This document shows, one piece after another, positions 42,509-53,692 of a stretch of DNA of 64,000 bases. The notes below the pieces were generated by a model. It had not been told where the DNA came from, searched no databases, and saw only the letters and a list, made by a program, of their open reading frames with translations. This DNA is from Halomonas alimentaria. Lineage in GTDB: Bacteria; Pseudomonadota; Gammaproteobacteria; Pseudomonadales; Halomonadaceae. A program made the translations under genes and the position numbers. The DNA lies in assembly GCF_009902005.1 (NCBI RefSeq), contig NZ_WUTT01000001.1:2260227-2324226 (forward strand). The letters run 5' to 3'. Each line of letters opens with the position of its first letter. The first letter of the stretch is position 1.

Positions 42509-43543
42509 CTACCTTTCTATCACATCCCTTTCTATCGGGCCGGGGTCGCTGTCTGCCACCGCCGAGGTGGTGCTCTCAGTGGTTCCAGGCGCCGACGCCT
42601 TCCGCTGACCATCATCGAGCAGCTCCCGCCGGACCACCACGGCGGTGTTGCGGGGCACCAGCGGCTTGCCACGCTCGGTCAGGTGGCAGCGGGTGAAGGC
42701 GGCGCCGAGCAGCAGGATCAATGACGAGTAGTAGACCCACAGCAGGATCATCACCACCGAGCCCGCCGCCCCGTAGGTGGAGGCGGTGGCGGTATGCGAC
42801 AGGTAGACGGCAATCACCGAGCGGCCTACCGCGAACAGCAGCGCGGTCACCAGGGCTCCCACCACCACGTCACGCCAGCTCAGCACCACGTCGGGCAGGA
42901 CCTTGAAGATGGTCGCGAAGAGCGCGGCGATCACCGCCAGGGAGACCAGGAACTCGGCGGTGGTGGTCAGCAGTCCCACGTAGGGCACCATCTCGTCGGC
43001 GGCCTGCAGGGCAGCGCGAAGCATCACGCCCAGGACCAGCGAGACCAGCAGGATGAATCCGATGGAGAGCACCACGGTCAGCGACAGCAGGCGGTTCTTG
43101 ATGAACACCAGAGCGCTGTTGGCACTGGGTCGCGCGGTCACTCCCCAGATGGTATTGAGGGAGAATTGCATCTGGGCAAATACCGTGGTGGCACCCACCA
43201 TCAGCGCCCCGAAACCCAGCAGAGTAGGCAGCAGCCCGGACTCCTCGATGCGCGACTGGGCGACGGCGGCCTCGATGGCGGCGGCGGCGTCCTGGCCCAT
43301 GGTGCCCTGCAGCTGGGCGACGATCTGGCCGTGGGCGGCCTCCTCTCCCAGCACCAGACCGATCACGGTGACCGCGATGATCACCGTCGGTGCCAGAGAG
43401 AACAGCGTGTAGAAGGCCAGCGAACCGGCGTAGCTGAAGGCGTTGCGTTCCAGCCACAGGCGGATGGCGCCATGCACCACGCGCCACCAGAACCGCAAGC
43501 CAGCCTTGAGCCGGGCGGGCGTCAGTTTCCTCGGATCGAACAT
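42509..43543 (-). CDS. YihY/virulence factor BrkB family inner-membrane protein
   Basis: 344 aa from ATG 43543 with GGGGAG upstream; a GTG four codons earlier is less likely. Six TM helices between ~35 and ~270. The family signature NAFSYAGSLAFYTLFSLAPTVI (~33-54, quoted in part) and the late motif YGAAGSVVMILLWVYYSS (~253-270) are clear. The C-terminal ~60 residues are soluble and Ser/Thr-rich. Molecular function unknown. It is divergent from nadM. Confidence 0.9.
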   Translation of the reverse strand: MFDPRKLTPARLKAGLRFWWRVVHGAIRLWLERNAFSYAGSLAFYTLFSLAPTVIIAVTVIGLVLGEEAAHGQIVAQLQGTMGQDAAAAIEAAVAQSRIEESGLLPTLLGFGALMVGATTVFAQMQFSLNTIWGVTARPSANSALVFIKNRLLSLTVVLSIGFILLVSLVLGVMLRAALQAADEMVPYVGLLTTTAEFLVSLAVIAALFATIFKVLPDVVLSWRDVVVGALVTALLFAVGRSVIAVYLSHTATASTYGAAGSVVMILLWVYYSSLILLLGAAFTRCHLTERGKPLVPRNTAVVVRRELLDDGQRKASAPGTTESTTSAVADSDPGPIERDVIER

Positions 43544-43697
43544 CGAACTCCCCACTTCCCTGTAACCTGTCGAAACATCGTTTCACCACAGCATACCCGA
43601 AGCCCGCCCGAGGCGTCTCGCCGAAGCCATCAGGCACATTGCAAGCCACTGTCAGCACAAACATAATGGAGAAATCACTTCACAGCAGGCCCCTCGA

Positions 43698-44792
43698 ATG
43701 AGCCCTTGCACGGACGCCACCTCCGAGAGCCCCGATTTCGACTGCCTGGTCTTCATCGGTCGCTTCCAGCCGCCCCACCTGGGCCATCTCGCGGTGATCC
43801 ACCAGGCCCTTAAGCGTGCCCGGAAGGTGATCGTGATGGTGGGGTCGGCCTGGCAGGCGCGCTCCCTGCGCAATCCCTGGCGCTTCGAAGAGCGCCGCGC
43901 CATGCTGCGCAGCGCCTTCGATGCCGAGGAGAACGAACGCCTTGCCGTGGTACCGCTGCTCGATGCGCTCTACAACAACGACGTCTGGGTGCGTGACGTG
44001 CAGCGCAAGGTACGCGATATCGCCAGTCCCCTCGGGGCGCGACTACCGCGCATCGGCCTGATCGGTGCCAGCCGCGGCCAATCCAGCTACTACCTGTCGC
44101 TATTTCCCCAATGGGAGTCGGTGAGCGTGCCACTGGTGGAGGGCATCTCGGCCAGCCAGATACGTGAGCGCCTGTTCCGCTCCACGCCCTCTGCCGGCGA
44201 CTACCTGAGCACCGGCGCCTCCCATGATCTGCCGCCCGGTGTCGTCGATGCCCTGCGCGACTTCTGCGCCGGTGAGGGTTACCGCCAGCTGATCGAGGAG
44301 CAGGTGCTGCTCGACCAGTACCGCAGCGCCTGGGCCCAGGCGCCCTACCCGCCCATCTTCGTCACGGTCAATGCGGTGGTGGTGCAGTCCGGGCATGTGC
44401 TGCTGGTGCGGCGCACCGCCGCCCCGGGCAAGGGGCTCTACGCCCTGCCAGGGGGGTTCATCAATCCCCATGAACGCCTGCTGGATGCCTGCCTGCGAGA
44501 GCTGCGCGAGAGGGTGCGGCTGAAGGTGCCGGAGCCGGTGTTGAAGGGGTCGCTGCGCGGCCAGCGCCTCTTCGACGAGCCCCATCGCAGCTGGCGGGGG
44601 CGCACCCTGGCCGAGGCCTTCTACTTCGCGCTGCGCCCGGAGCAGCAGCTGCCGCGCCTCAAGCCGGTCCAGGGCGGTGATCACGCGCGCTGGGTGGCAC
44701 TGGCCGACCTCGACCCGGAGAGCCTGTTCGAAGACCACTTCTTCATCATCCAGGACTTCCTGGGCCTACCCGCCGATTTCGGCGGTTCCTGA
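43698..44792 (+). CDS. nadM: Bifunctional nicotinamide-nucleotide adenylyltransferase / Nudix protein NadM
   Basis: 364 aa. Residues ~15-190 form an NMNAT domain with IGRFQPPHLGHL (HxGH, ~19-30) and the ISASQIRE block (~149-156). Residues ~215-355 form a Nudix domain, GGFINPHERLLDACLRELRERVRL by position ~252-275. In the Nudix box the REUxEExGU pattern reads RELRERVRL, so the second metal-binding Glu and the Gly are both Arg; hydrolase activity may be lost. The adenylyltransferase half looks intact and would make NAD from NMN and ATP. Confidence 0.9.
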   Translation: MSPCTDATSESPDFDCLVFIGRFQPPHLGHLAVIHQALKRARKVIVMVGSAWQARSLRNPWRFEERRAMLRSAFDAEENERLAVVPLLDALYNNDVWVRDVQRKVRDIASPLGARLPRIGLIGASRGQSSYYLSLFPQWESVSVPLVEGISASQIRERLFRSTPSAGDYLSTGASHDLPPGVVDALRDFCAGEGYRQLIEEQVLLDQYRSAWAQAPYPPIFVTVNAVVVQSGHVLLVRRTAAPGKGLYALPGGFINPHERLLDACLRELRERVRLKVPEPVLKGSLRGQRLFDEPHRSWRGRTLAEAFYFALRPEQQLPRLKPVQGGDHARWVALADLDPESLFEDHFFIIQDFLGLPADFGGS

Positions 44793-44811
44793 CCCAGCAC
44801 ACCGCGCCCTG

Positions 44812-45729
44812 TCAGGCCTCCAGGAAGTCCCGGGGCAACTTCTGCATCTGCTTCCAGAGCTTCTCGACGCCGGGCTTGTGCACCAGCGAGCAGCGGTAGA
44901 GGCGGATCTCCAGGGGGATATCCCACTTCTCGTCACCGGCCCGTACCAGGCGGCCATCCTTGAGCTCCTCGCGGATGCAGAAGTCGGGAATCCAGGCCAT
45001 GCCGATACCCTGCATCACCATGCCCTTGAGCCCCTCGGCCATGGCAGTCTCGTAGACGGTGCGCAGGCGCAGGCGCAGCGGATCGTTCTTGAGCAGCATG
45101 CGCACGCTGCGCCCGAGGAAGGCGCCCTGGGTGTAGGCGAGATAGGGAATTGACTCCTCCCCCTGCAAGGGGAAGCGTGGCTCACCGTCCTCGTCCGGCA
45201 GGCAGACCGGCAGCATCTTCACCTGGCCGATGGAGAAGGAGGGGAAGACCTCGGAGTCGAGCTGCATGGTGGCGTGGGAGTCGTGATAGGCGAGCATCAG
45301 GTCGCAGTTGCCTTCGCGCAGCACGTGGATCGCCTCGCCCACGTTCATGGCGACCAGGCGGGTGGGCAGTTCGCCGACGCCCTGCTGCAGGCGCGAGATC
45401 CAGGGCGGGAAGAAGCTCAGCGCCAGGGAGTGCGCGGCGACGATGTCCAGCGCCTCGTTGGCCATGGCCAGGCCCCGTAGATGTCCGAGGCTCTCATTGA
45501 GTTGCTCCACCAAGTTGCGGGCGGTGACCAGGAAGAGCTGACCTTCCGGAGTCAACCCGACCGGGGTGGTGGAGCGGTCCACCAGGGTGGCACCCACCGC
45601 TTGCTCAAGGGAGCGGATGCGGCGACTGAAAGCCGGCTGGGTGACATGGCGCTGACGCGCCGAGGCGGAAAAGCTGCGCGTATTGGCCAGGGCAACGAAG
45701 TCCTCCAGCCACTTGGTCTCGAGGTTCAC
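44812..45729 (-). CDS. LysR-family regulator, HypT/YjiE-like
   Basis: 305 aa from GTG 45729, which has GGGAG 5 nt upstream and gives the family-typical NLETKWLEDF start. ATGs further upstream would add an odd tail. HTH at ~5-62 (SFSASARQRHVTQPAFSRRIRSLEQAVG in parts). Clear similarity, from memory, to E. coli HypT (ETKWL, TQPAFSRRIRALEQAIG, AAHSLSL, LREG). HypT responds to hypochlorous acid through methionine oxidation; Met residues are plentiful here (TMQLD, KGMVMQGIGM). It follows cls on the same strand. Target genes unknown. Confidence 0.85.
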   Translation of the reverse strand: MNLETKWLEDFVALANTRSFSASARQRHVTQPAFSRRIRSLEQAVGATLVDRSTTPVGLTPEGQLFLVTARNLVEQLNESLGHLRGLAMANEALDIVAAHSLALSFFPPWISRLQQGVGELPTRLVAMNVGEAIHVLREGNCDLMLAYHDSHATMQLDSEVFPSFSIGQVKMLPVCLPDEDGEPRFPLQGEESIPYLAYTQGAFLGRSVRMLLKNDPLRLRLRTVYETAMAEGLKGMVMQGIGMAWIPDFCIREELKDGRLVRAGDEKWDIPLEIRLYRCSLVHKPGVEKLWKQMQKLPRDFLEA

Positions 45730-45794
45730 CGCGACTCCCGATCCGTGGTGGGCGTAACGACCGACCATGCCGGTCATCGCAAGCATTTAATATA

Positions 45795-47213
45795 TCACTG
45801 AATCGGGGCCAGCAGGTAGGCGGCTCGGGAGAGCAACTTGCGCCACAATGGCCGCGAGGTGATCTCCTCGATATCGATGCGACGGCAGTCGCTGAAGTCC
45901 TTCTCGAGCATCAGGCGGACCTGGGCGGCAAACTGGCGGTCAGGCAGAAAGGCGGTGATCTCGAAATTGAGGCGGAAGGAGCGATTGTCGAGGTTGACCG
46001 TGCCGACGCTGGCCGCCGCATCATCGATCAGCATGACCTTCTGGTGCAGGAAACCGGGCTGGTAGCGGTAGACCTTGACGCCAGCACGCAACATATCGGG
46101 CAGGAAGGAGAAGGCCGACAGGAACACCAGCAGGTGATCGGGACGCTCGGGCATCATGATGCGCACGTCCACGCCGCGCATGGCCGCCAGACGCAGGGCA
46201 TCCTGCACCCCCTGGTCGGGCACGAAATAGGGGCTGGTGACCCAGAAGCGCTCCCGGGCGCTGTGAATGGCGTGCTGGACCAGCAGGCTGGCGGTGTCCT
46301 GCGAGTCGGCCGGGCCCGAGGGCACGATCACCACACTGTGGCACTCCTCGCAGGTCAGCGTCGGCTGCCAGGCCAGGTTGATCAGCTCACCGGTGGCCCA
46401 GTGCCAGTCCTCCCAGAAGGCCTCCTGAAGACCCAGTACGCTGGGCCCGCTCAGCTTGAGGTGGGTGTCGCGCCAGGGGCCGTGGCGGGGATGGTGCCCC
46501 AGGTACTCGACGCCGACGTTGAAGCCACCGAGCCACCCTTCCCTGCCGTCCACCACCAGCACCTTGCGGTGGTTGCGAAAATTGAGCTGGAAGCGATGCC
46601 GAAAGCCCCGCGAGGAGCGGAACGCGCTGACCTCGATGCCTTCCTCGGCCAGGTCACGCAGGTAGCCTTCGTTGAGCTGGTGGCTGCCCACCTCGTCGTA
46701 CAGGAAATAGACCCGCACGCCTCGGCTGGCGGCGCGCACCAGGTGCCGCTTGAGCTCGCTTCCAAGGGCATCGTTGCGCACGATGAAGAACTGCACCAGC
46801 ACATACTCCTCGGCCCTCTCGATACCGTCGAAGAGGCTGTCGAAGGTCGCCTGGCCGTCGATCAGCAATTCGGCACGGTTGCCGCTGGTCATAGGCATCT
46901 GGGCCAGCTGCTCCACCGCACGCACATCGGGGTCGCGGGCATCGGCGAGAAAGGGTTCGACCTGGGAGCGGTAGCGTGCCAGCACCCGGCGCAGCACGCT
47001 GTCGCGCTCGCCACGGGCCGAGACATAGCCATAGAAGCGCGGCTGCCCGAAGATCCAGTAGGCAGGCACCGCCAGATAGGGAAAGGTGAGCAGGGAGAGG
47101 ATCCAGGCGATGGCTCCCTGGGAGGTACGGCTGGACAGCAGGGCGAGTACCGCGGAAAGGATACCCAGCAGATGTACCGTAAAGATCGCCAGCCCGATCA
47201 GCCAGGACGTCAT
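45795..47213 (-). CDS. cls: Cardiolipin synthase (phospholipase D family)
   Basis: 472 aa from ATG 47213 with GGGAG upstream. Two N-terminal TM helices (~4-25 and ~35-55), then two HKD catalytic domains: NHRKVLVVDG (~214) and LHQKVMLIDD (~397), each with the downstream GG/GT-x-N element. Condenses two phosphatidylglycerols into cardiolipin at the inner membrane. Cardiolipin content is a known salt-stress response in halophiles, which fits the host. The LysR gene follows in the same orientation. Confidence 0.95.
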   Translation of the reverse strand: MTSWLIGLAIFTVHLLGILSAVLALLSSRTSQGAIAWILSLLTFPYLAVPAYWIFGQPRFYGYVSARGERDSVLRRVLARYRSQVEPFLADARDPDVRAVEQLAQMPMTSGNRAELLIDGQATFDSLFDGIERAEEYVLVQFFIVRNDALGSELKRHLVRAASRGVRVYFLYDEVGSHQLNEGYLRDLAEEGIEVSAFRSSRGFRHRFQLNFRNHRKVLVVDGREGWLGGFNVGVEYLGHHPRHGPWRDTHLKLSGPSVLGLQEAFWEDWHWATGELINLAWQPTLTCEECHSVVIVPSGPADSQDTASLLVQHAIHSARERFWVTSPYFVPDQGVQDALRLAAMRGVDVRIMMPERPDHLLVFLSAFSFLPDMLRAGVKVYRYQPGFLHQKVMLIDDAAASVGTVNLDNRSFRLNFEITAFLPDRQFAAQVRLMLEKDFSDCRRIDIEEITSRPLWRKLLSRAAYLLAPIQ

Positions 47214-47307
47214 GCGCACTCCCTGCAAAAACAGTCCTGTGCAGCATACTCAAACGACAGCGGCCCCGCCAGGAGGCGGGGCCGCGGTAGCGCCTGAAGC
47301 GGCTGGG

Positions 47308-48813
47308 TCACGCCCGCTCGGCGATGATCTCCTTCCACTTGGCGGGACCGGTCTGGTGCACCGAGGTGCCCTGGCTGTCCACCGCCACGGTCACCGGCAT
47401 GTCCTCCACCTCGAACTCGTAGATGGCTTCCATGCCGAGATCCTCGAAGCCCACCACACGGGCCTTCTTGATCGCCTGGGCCACCAGGTAGGCGGAGCCA
47501 CCCACCGCCATCAGGTAGACCGCCTTGTTGTCGCGGATCGCCTCGATGGCCGCTTCGCCGCGCTCGGCCTTGCCGACCATGCCCTGCAGGCCGGTCTCCT
47601 CGAGCATGGTGCGGGTGAACTTGTCCATACGGGTGGCGGTGGTCGGACCGGCCGGACCCACCACCTCGTCACCCACCGGATCCACGGGGCCCACGTAGTA
47701 GATAAAGCGGCCCTTGAGGTCCACCGGCAGCGGCTCACCCTTGGCGATCATGTCGACCATGCGCTTGTGAGCGGCGTCGCGGCCGGTCAGCAGCTTGCCG
47801 TTGAGCAGCAGGGTGTCACCGGGCTGCCAGGTCTGCACCTCCTCGGGCGTCACGCTGTCGAGGTCGACGCGCTTGACGTTGTCCCCCGCCTCGCGGGTGA
47901 TCTCCGGCCAGTCCTCCAGCTTCGGCGCCGGCAGGGCCGCAGGACCGCTGCCATCCAGGGTGAAGTGGGCATGGCGGGTGGCGGCGCAGTTGGGGATGAT
48001 CGCTACCGGCTTGTTGGCGGCATGGGTCGGGTAGTCCTTGACCTTGATGTCGAGCACCGTGGTCAGGCCGCCCAGGCCCTGGGCGCCGATGCCACTCTTG
48101 TTGACCCGGTCGAACAGCTCCAGACGCAGCTCCTCGGCACGATTGGAAGCGCCGCGAGCCTGCAGCTCCTGGATATCGATGGGGTCGAGCAGCGCCTCCT
48201 TGGCGATCTCCATGGCCTTCTCGGCGGTGCCACCGATGCCGATACCCAGCATGCCGGGCGGGCACCAGCCGGCACCCATCTTGGGCAGCTGCTCCATGAC
48301 CCAGTCGACCACGCTGTCGGACGGGTTGAGCATGGCGAACTTGGACTTCGCCTCGCTGCCGCCGCCCTTGGCTGCCACGTAGACCTCGACCGTATCGCCG
48401 GGGACGATCTTGTGGTGGATGATCGCCGGGGTGTTGTCGCCGGTGTTCTTCCGGGCGCCGTCAGGATCTGCCAGCACCGAGGCACGCAGCACGTTGTCTG
48501 GCAGCTGGTAGGCGCGGCGCACGCCCTCGTTGACCATGTCGTCAAGGCTCATCTCGGCATCCCAGCGCACATTCATGCCGACATGCAGGAAGACGGTGAC
48601 GATGCCGGTGTCCTGGCAGATGGGGCGATGGCCCATGGCACACATGCGCGAATTGATCAGGATCTGGGCGATGGCGTCCTTGGCCGCCGGGTTCTCCTCG
48701 CGCTCATAGGCCTGGGCCATGGCGTCGATGAAATCCTTGGGATGGTAATAGGAGATGTACTGCAGGGCATCGGCGACGCTCTGGATCAGATCATCCTGAC
48801 GAATCACGGTCAT
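47308..48813 (-). CDS. Class I (iron-sulfur) fumarate hydratase
   Basis: 501 aa from ATG 48813. The alpha part (1-~270) has CQDTG (~67) and the GxCPPGMLGIGIGG block; the beta part (from ~320) has the swivel domain. The three cluster cysteines are expected at ICQDTG, NCAATRHAHF and GWCPPG. Converts fumarate to malate in the TCA cycle; oxygen-sensitive 4Fe-4S enzyme of the FumA/FumB type. A TATAAT -10 candidate lies at 48896-48901. It is a single gene. Confidence 0.95.
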   Translation of the reverse strand: MTVIRQDDLIQSVADALQYISYYHPKDFIDAMAQAYEREENPAAKDAIAQILINSRMCAMGHRPICQDTGIVTVFLHVGMNVRWDAEMSLDDMVNEGVRRAYQLPDNVLRASVLADPDGARKNTGDNTPAIIHHKIVPGDTVEVYVAAKGGGSEAKSKFAMLNPSDSVVDWVMEQLPKMGAGWCPPGMLGIGIGGTAEKAMEIAKEALLDPIDIQELQARGASNRAEELRLELFDRVNKSGIGAQGLGGLTTVLDIKVKDYPTHAANKPVAIIPNCAATRHAHFTLDGSGPAALPAPKLEDWPEITREAGDNVKRVDLDSVTPEEVQTWQPGDTLLLNGKLLTGRDAAHKRMVDMIAKGEPLPVDLKGRFIYYVGPVDPVGDEVVGPAGPTTATRMDKFTRTMLEETGLQGMVGKAERGEAAIEAIRDNKAVYLMAVGGSAYLVAQAIKKARVVGFEDLGMEAIYEFEVEDMPVTVAVDSQGTSVHQTGPAKWKEIIAERA

Positions 48814-48895
48814 GGGCAAGGGACTCCTTGGCTTGTCGGCATGCCCGCTCCTGAACGGCGCTTCGTGGCCGCGGTGGCGGGCTCGAACGGGCGGC

Positions 48896-48901
48896 ATTAT
48901 A
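48896..48901 (-). promoter_or_regulatory. -10 element of the fumarase gene
   Basis: TATAAT on the minus strand, 83 bp before the fumarase ATG. The region 17 bp upstream (TGAAGA) matches the -35 consensus at only three positions. Confidence 0.5.
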
Positions 48902-48983
48902 CCCTACCCTTCGCTCTGTCTTCATTGATGCCACCAAAGTGGATCATGTGTGGTTTGAGAAAGTAGATAACGGTATAATTAGC

Positions 48984-48995
48984 GGTTTCGAAACC
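48984..48995. promoter_or_regulatory. Perfect 12-bp palindrome GGTTTCGAAACC
   Basis: Lies in the 234-bp gap between uvrB and the fumarase gene, 5 bp after a TATAAT on the plus strand (48974-48979). It could be a regulator site for the fumarase promoter or a short hairpin; no T-run follows. Confidence 0.35.
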
Positions 48996-49030
48996 CTCAG
49001 GCTACCTACCCTGATGCTCAGCACAATGGC

Positions 49031-49047
49031 GGCAGCGTCAGGCTGCC
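49031..49047 (-). terminator. Hairpin at the end of uvrB
   Basis: GGCAGC/GCTGCC 6-bp stem with a 5-nt loop, immediately past the uvrB stop codon. Weak, with no T-tract. Confidence 0.4.
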
Positions 49048-51069
<2,022 letters not shown>

Positions 51070-51127
51070 GGGGTCTCCGAGTTGGGGCGGCGGCCGACCC
51101 GGCCGCCGCTCGGTATCACGCCCCGGA

Positions 51128-51544
51128 TCAGACCGGGATCACGGCTCGGGTGCTCACCTCCACCGTGGAGCTGGTCATCAGCCGGTGGATGGGGCACTTG
51201 TGGCTGATCTCCTCGAGGCGCTCGACCTGCTCCGGGTCGCTGATGCCGTGGAAAGTCATCTCCACCTCGAGGCGGTAGGTGCCGTGGCGCTCATCGCTGT
51301 CATCGCGGTGCACCTTGACGCTGATGCCCTCCAGGGGCCACTTCTTGCGCCGCGCATACATCATCGAGGTGATCGCCTTGCAGGCCCCAAGCGACAGATC
51401 GAAGTAGTCGTGGGGGTCGGGGGCACCGCCCTCGCCGCCGTAGGCTTCCGGCACATCCACGAACAGGTCCTCGAAGCCGTCAAGCTCGACCCGCTGACGG
51501 AAGATATGGTTGCGTACGCTCTGGATATCAATGGTCTTCTTCAC
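51128..51544 (-). CDS. OsmC/Ohr family protein (YhfA-like)
   Basis: 138 aa. The two peroxidatic-type cysteines are present: [18 protein letters not shown] (~50-67) and HKCPIHRLM (~113-121). OsmC-family members reduce organic or fatty-acid peroxides with a Cys pair; the YhfA branch has less certain activity. Preceded 15 bp upstream by the tiny HMA-fold gene and probably cotranscribed with it. Confidence 0.88.
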   Translation of the reverse strand: MKKTIDIQSVRNHIFRQRVELDGFEDLFVDVPEAYGGEGGAPDPHDYFDLSLGACKAITSMMYARRKKWPLEGISVKVHRDDSDERHGTYRLEVEMTFHGISDPEQVERLEEISHKCPIHRLMTSSTVEVSTRAVIPV

Positions 51545-51559
51545 ACGGATACTCCCTGC

Positions 51560-51757
51560 TCACCTGACTTGGATCGGTAGCCTCAGGGCCTCGATCGCCT
51601 TGATCATCGCCTCCCGCCGGGCGCGACCCTCCACCTCGGCGCCGTGGCGCCCCACCTCGGCACTATCGACGCCATCGAGCATCATCAACGCGGTGGTGAT
51701 GCGATTGACCTGATCGGCGTCGGTGACACCCTCGAAACTCAGCGACTGGTGGGCCAT
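51560..51757 (-). CDS. Small HMA-like ferredoxin-fold protein without the metal-binding cysteines
   Basis: 65 aa. The pattern matches CopZ/HMA domains (SLSFEGVTDADQVNRITTAL, then a DGVDSAEV strand, then REAMIKAIEAL), but the usual CxxC metal loop is DADQ and there is no cysteine at all. It therefore cannot bind Cu(I) in the usual way. It has its own ATG and lies 15 bp ahead of the OsmC-like gene, suggesting a joint role. Function unknown. Confidence 0.75.
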   Translation of the reverse strand: MAHQSLSFEGVTDADQVNRITTALMMLDGVDSAEVGRHGAEVEGRARREAMIKAIEALRLPIQVR

Positions 51758-51899
51758 GACGTGACTCCTGGCTTGCCTGGCATGGATGAACCCGGGAGTC
51801 TAGCATGGGCCACCCGGGCCGGCAGCGGTTGCAATGTCGCGGCGGCGCCCGCATGTCTCCGGATATCCCGACCCTTTCCCTGACACGACGAGGCTTCCC

Positions 51900-52934
51900 A
51901 TGCAGGACTGGATCACCGAGCTGGGCGCACGCACGCTCGCCGACGACCACATCACCTTCGACACACAGGATGCCGCACGTCAGGCCCTGGATGCCACGGT
52001 GGTGACACCGCTCCTGCAGTTCGGTGTGCTGGATGTGGTGGGCGCCGATGCCGAGAAGTTCCTGCAGGGCCAGGCGAGCGCCCAGCTCAACCTGGTCGAT
52101 GGCGACTTCGCCCCACTGACGGTGTTCTGCACCCCCAAGGGGCGGATGCTGGCCAACGCCCAGCTGCTGCGCGTGGCCGAGGGCCACTACCGGCTGATCC
52201 TGCACCGCGACCTGGTCGACTCCCTGGCCGACCACCTGAAGAAGTTCGCCGTCTTCTACAAGGTCCAGCTGACAGCGCGGGATGACCTGGCGCTGATCGG
52301 CCTGATCGGCCAGGAGGCCTCGGCACTGGCCGAGGTACGCCTGGATATTGCCCCTCCCGCGATCTGGCATCAGGCCGGCGACGCCGAGACCCAGCTGCTG
52401 GCACACCCCGGCCCCCGCCCGCGCCTGCTGGCCATCCTGCCAACCGAGCGGGCGACGGAGGTCTGGCCGACCCTGGCAGAGCAGGCCACGCCGGCAGGCA
52501 ATGCGGTCTGGTGTTTGCACGATATCCAGGCGGGTCTGGCCTGGTTGACCTCACACCACCGCGACGCCCTGCTGCCGCAGATGATCAACTGGGAGGCACT
52601 GGGCGGCATCAGCTTCAAGAAGGGCTGCTACACCGGCCAGGAGGTAGTGGCACGCGCCCACTTCCGGGGTCAGGTAAAGCGCCGGTTGATGCGTGGCCAG
52701 CTCGACGGCAGCGTACTGCCGGAAATCGGCAGCCCCGTCCTCGACACCAATGACAAGGCGGTGGGAGAGGTGATCACCACCGAGCTCGACGCCTACGACC
52801 AGGCAGAGGTGCTGGTAGTGCTAAGCACCAAGGAGGATATCGGCCCTCTGAGTGTGGCCGGGCAGAAGCTCAAGCTGCTGCAGCTGCCCTACCCCATCGA
52901 GCGCCTCGATCCGGAGAGCCTGGCGGCGTCATAG
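51900..52934 (+). CDS. ygfZ: Folate-dependent Fe-S cluster protein YgfZ
   Basis: 344 aa from the ATG at 51900. GcvT-like folate-binding fold; the diagnostic KKGCYTGQEVVAR (~240-252), whose Cys is essential in E. coli YgfZ, is intact. It helps build or repair [4Fe-4S] proteins (for example MiaB targets). It could support the class I fumarase encoded nearby, but that is inference. Its last 6 bp overlap the convergent tatD gene. Confidence 0.93.
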   Translation: MQDWITELGARTLADDHITFDTQDAARQALDATVVTPLLQFGVLDVVGADAEKFLQGQASAQLNLVDGDFAPLTVFCTPKGRMLANAQLLRVAEGHYRLILHRDLVDSLADHLKKFAVFYKVQLTARDDLALIGLIGQEASALAEVRLDIAPPAIWHQAGDAETQLLAHPGPRPRLLAILPTERATEVWPTLAEQATPAGNAVWCLHDIQAGLAWLTSHHRDALLPQMINWEALGGISFKKGCYTGQEVVARAHFRGQVKRRLMRGQLDGSVLPEIGSPVLDTNDKAVGEVITTELDAYDQAEVLVVLSTKEDIGPLSVAGQKLKLLQLPYPIERLDPESLAAS

Positions 52935-53687
52935 CCGAAACAGGCGACGGGCGGTGGCAGTGCTGTTCGCTGCCACCGCCTCCGAGCCCTGCCCCCTCAG
53001 CCCGGCGACGACCCGGCATACCTCGGCCACTCGGGCGGGTTCATTGCGCTCCCCCTGGTGGCCAGCCAGAGGCATGTCGGGACTGTCGGTCTCCAGCACA
53101 TAGCCATCATCGGGCAGGCTCTGCACCGCCCGCTGCAGGCGTTTGGCCCGATCGAAGGTGACCGCCCCGCCAAGACCCACCACGAACCCCAGGTCGAGGA
53201 ACTTGCCGGCCTGCTCCGGGGAGCCGGCGAAAGCGTGAACCAGGCCGCCGGCGGGAAGGTCGAGCTGGCGCAGCCGCTTGGCCACCGGGTCGTTGGCCCG
53301 TACGCAGTGGACCACCACCGGCAGCTTGCGCGCCTTGGCAATACGCAGCTGCGCGTCGAACAGCCGCCACTGGGCGTCCAGGGTGTCGCCGAAGCGGGCG
53401 TCGATGCCGCACTCGCCCACCGCCACCGATTGCGGGTTCGCTTCCAGCGCCTGCGCCAGCGCCTCGATGTCCCCCTCGGCGTGCTCCTCCATGAAGTAGG
53501 GGTGCAGCCCCAGGCAGACACTGACATCATCGCGTGCGCCCAGCGACAGCACGGCGGGCCAGCGACGGCGCGTCGTGCCCGGCACGATGAATTGCGCCAC
53601 ACCCGCCGCCCGGGCCCGTTCGATCACCGCCTCGCGGTCGGCGTCGAAGTCGGGGAAGTCCAGATGGCAGTGGGCGTCGATCAGCAT
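52929..53687 (-). CDS. TatD-family metal-dependent hydrolase
   Basis: 252 aa from ATG 53687 (MLIDAHCHLDF), the family start with its HxH zinc site; a TTG five codons upstream is unlikely. GECGIDAR (~90-97) supplies the Glu ligand, and HCVRA plus TDSPDMP (~200) the remaining ones. TatD relatives act as 3'-5' DNases. No Shine-Dalgarno is evident. Directly upstream of the ATG are four period-7 repeats ending in TTG. Confidence 0.9.
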   Translation of the reverse strand: MLIDAHCHLDFPDFDADREAVIERARAAGVAQFIVPGTTRRRWPAVLSLGARDDVSVCLGLHPYFMEEHAEGDIEALAQALEANPQSVAVGECGIDARFGDTLDAQWRLFDAQLRIAKARKLPVVVHCVRANDPVAKRLRQLDLPAGGLVHAFAGSPEQAGKFLDLGFVVGLGGAVTFDRAKRLQRAVQSLPDDGYVLETDSPDMPLAGHQGERNEPARVAEVCRVVAGLRGQGSEAVAANSTATARRLFRL

Positions 53688-53692
53688 AGTGA

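Noticed and set aside
47086..48966. A 626-codon open frame on the plus strand
   Set aside because: Antisense to the class I fumarase gene and the start of cls; no recognisable domain or ribosome-binding site.
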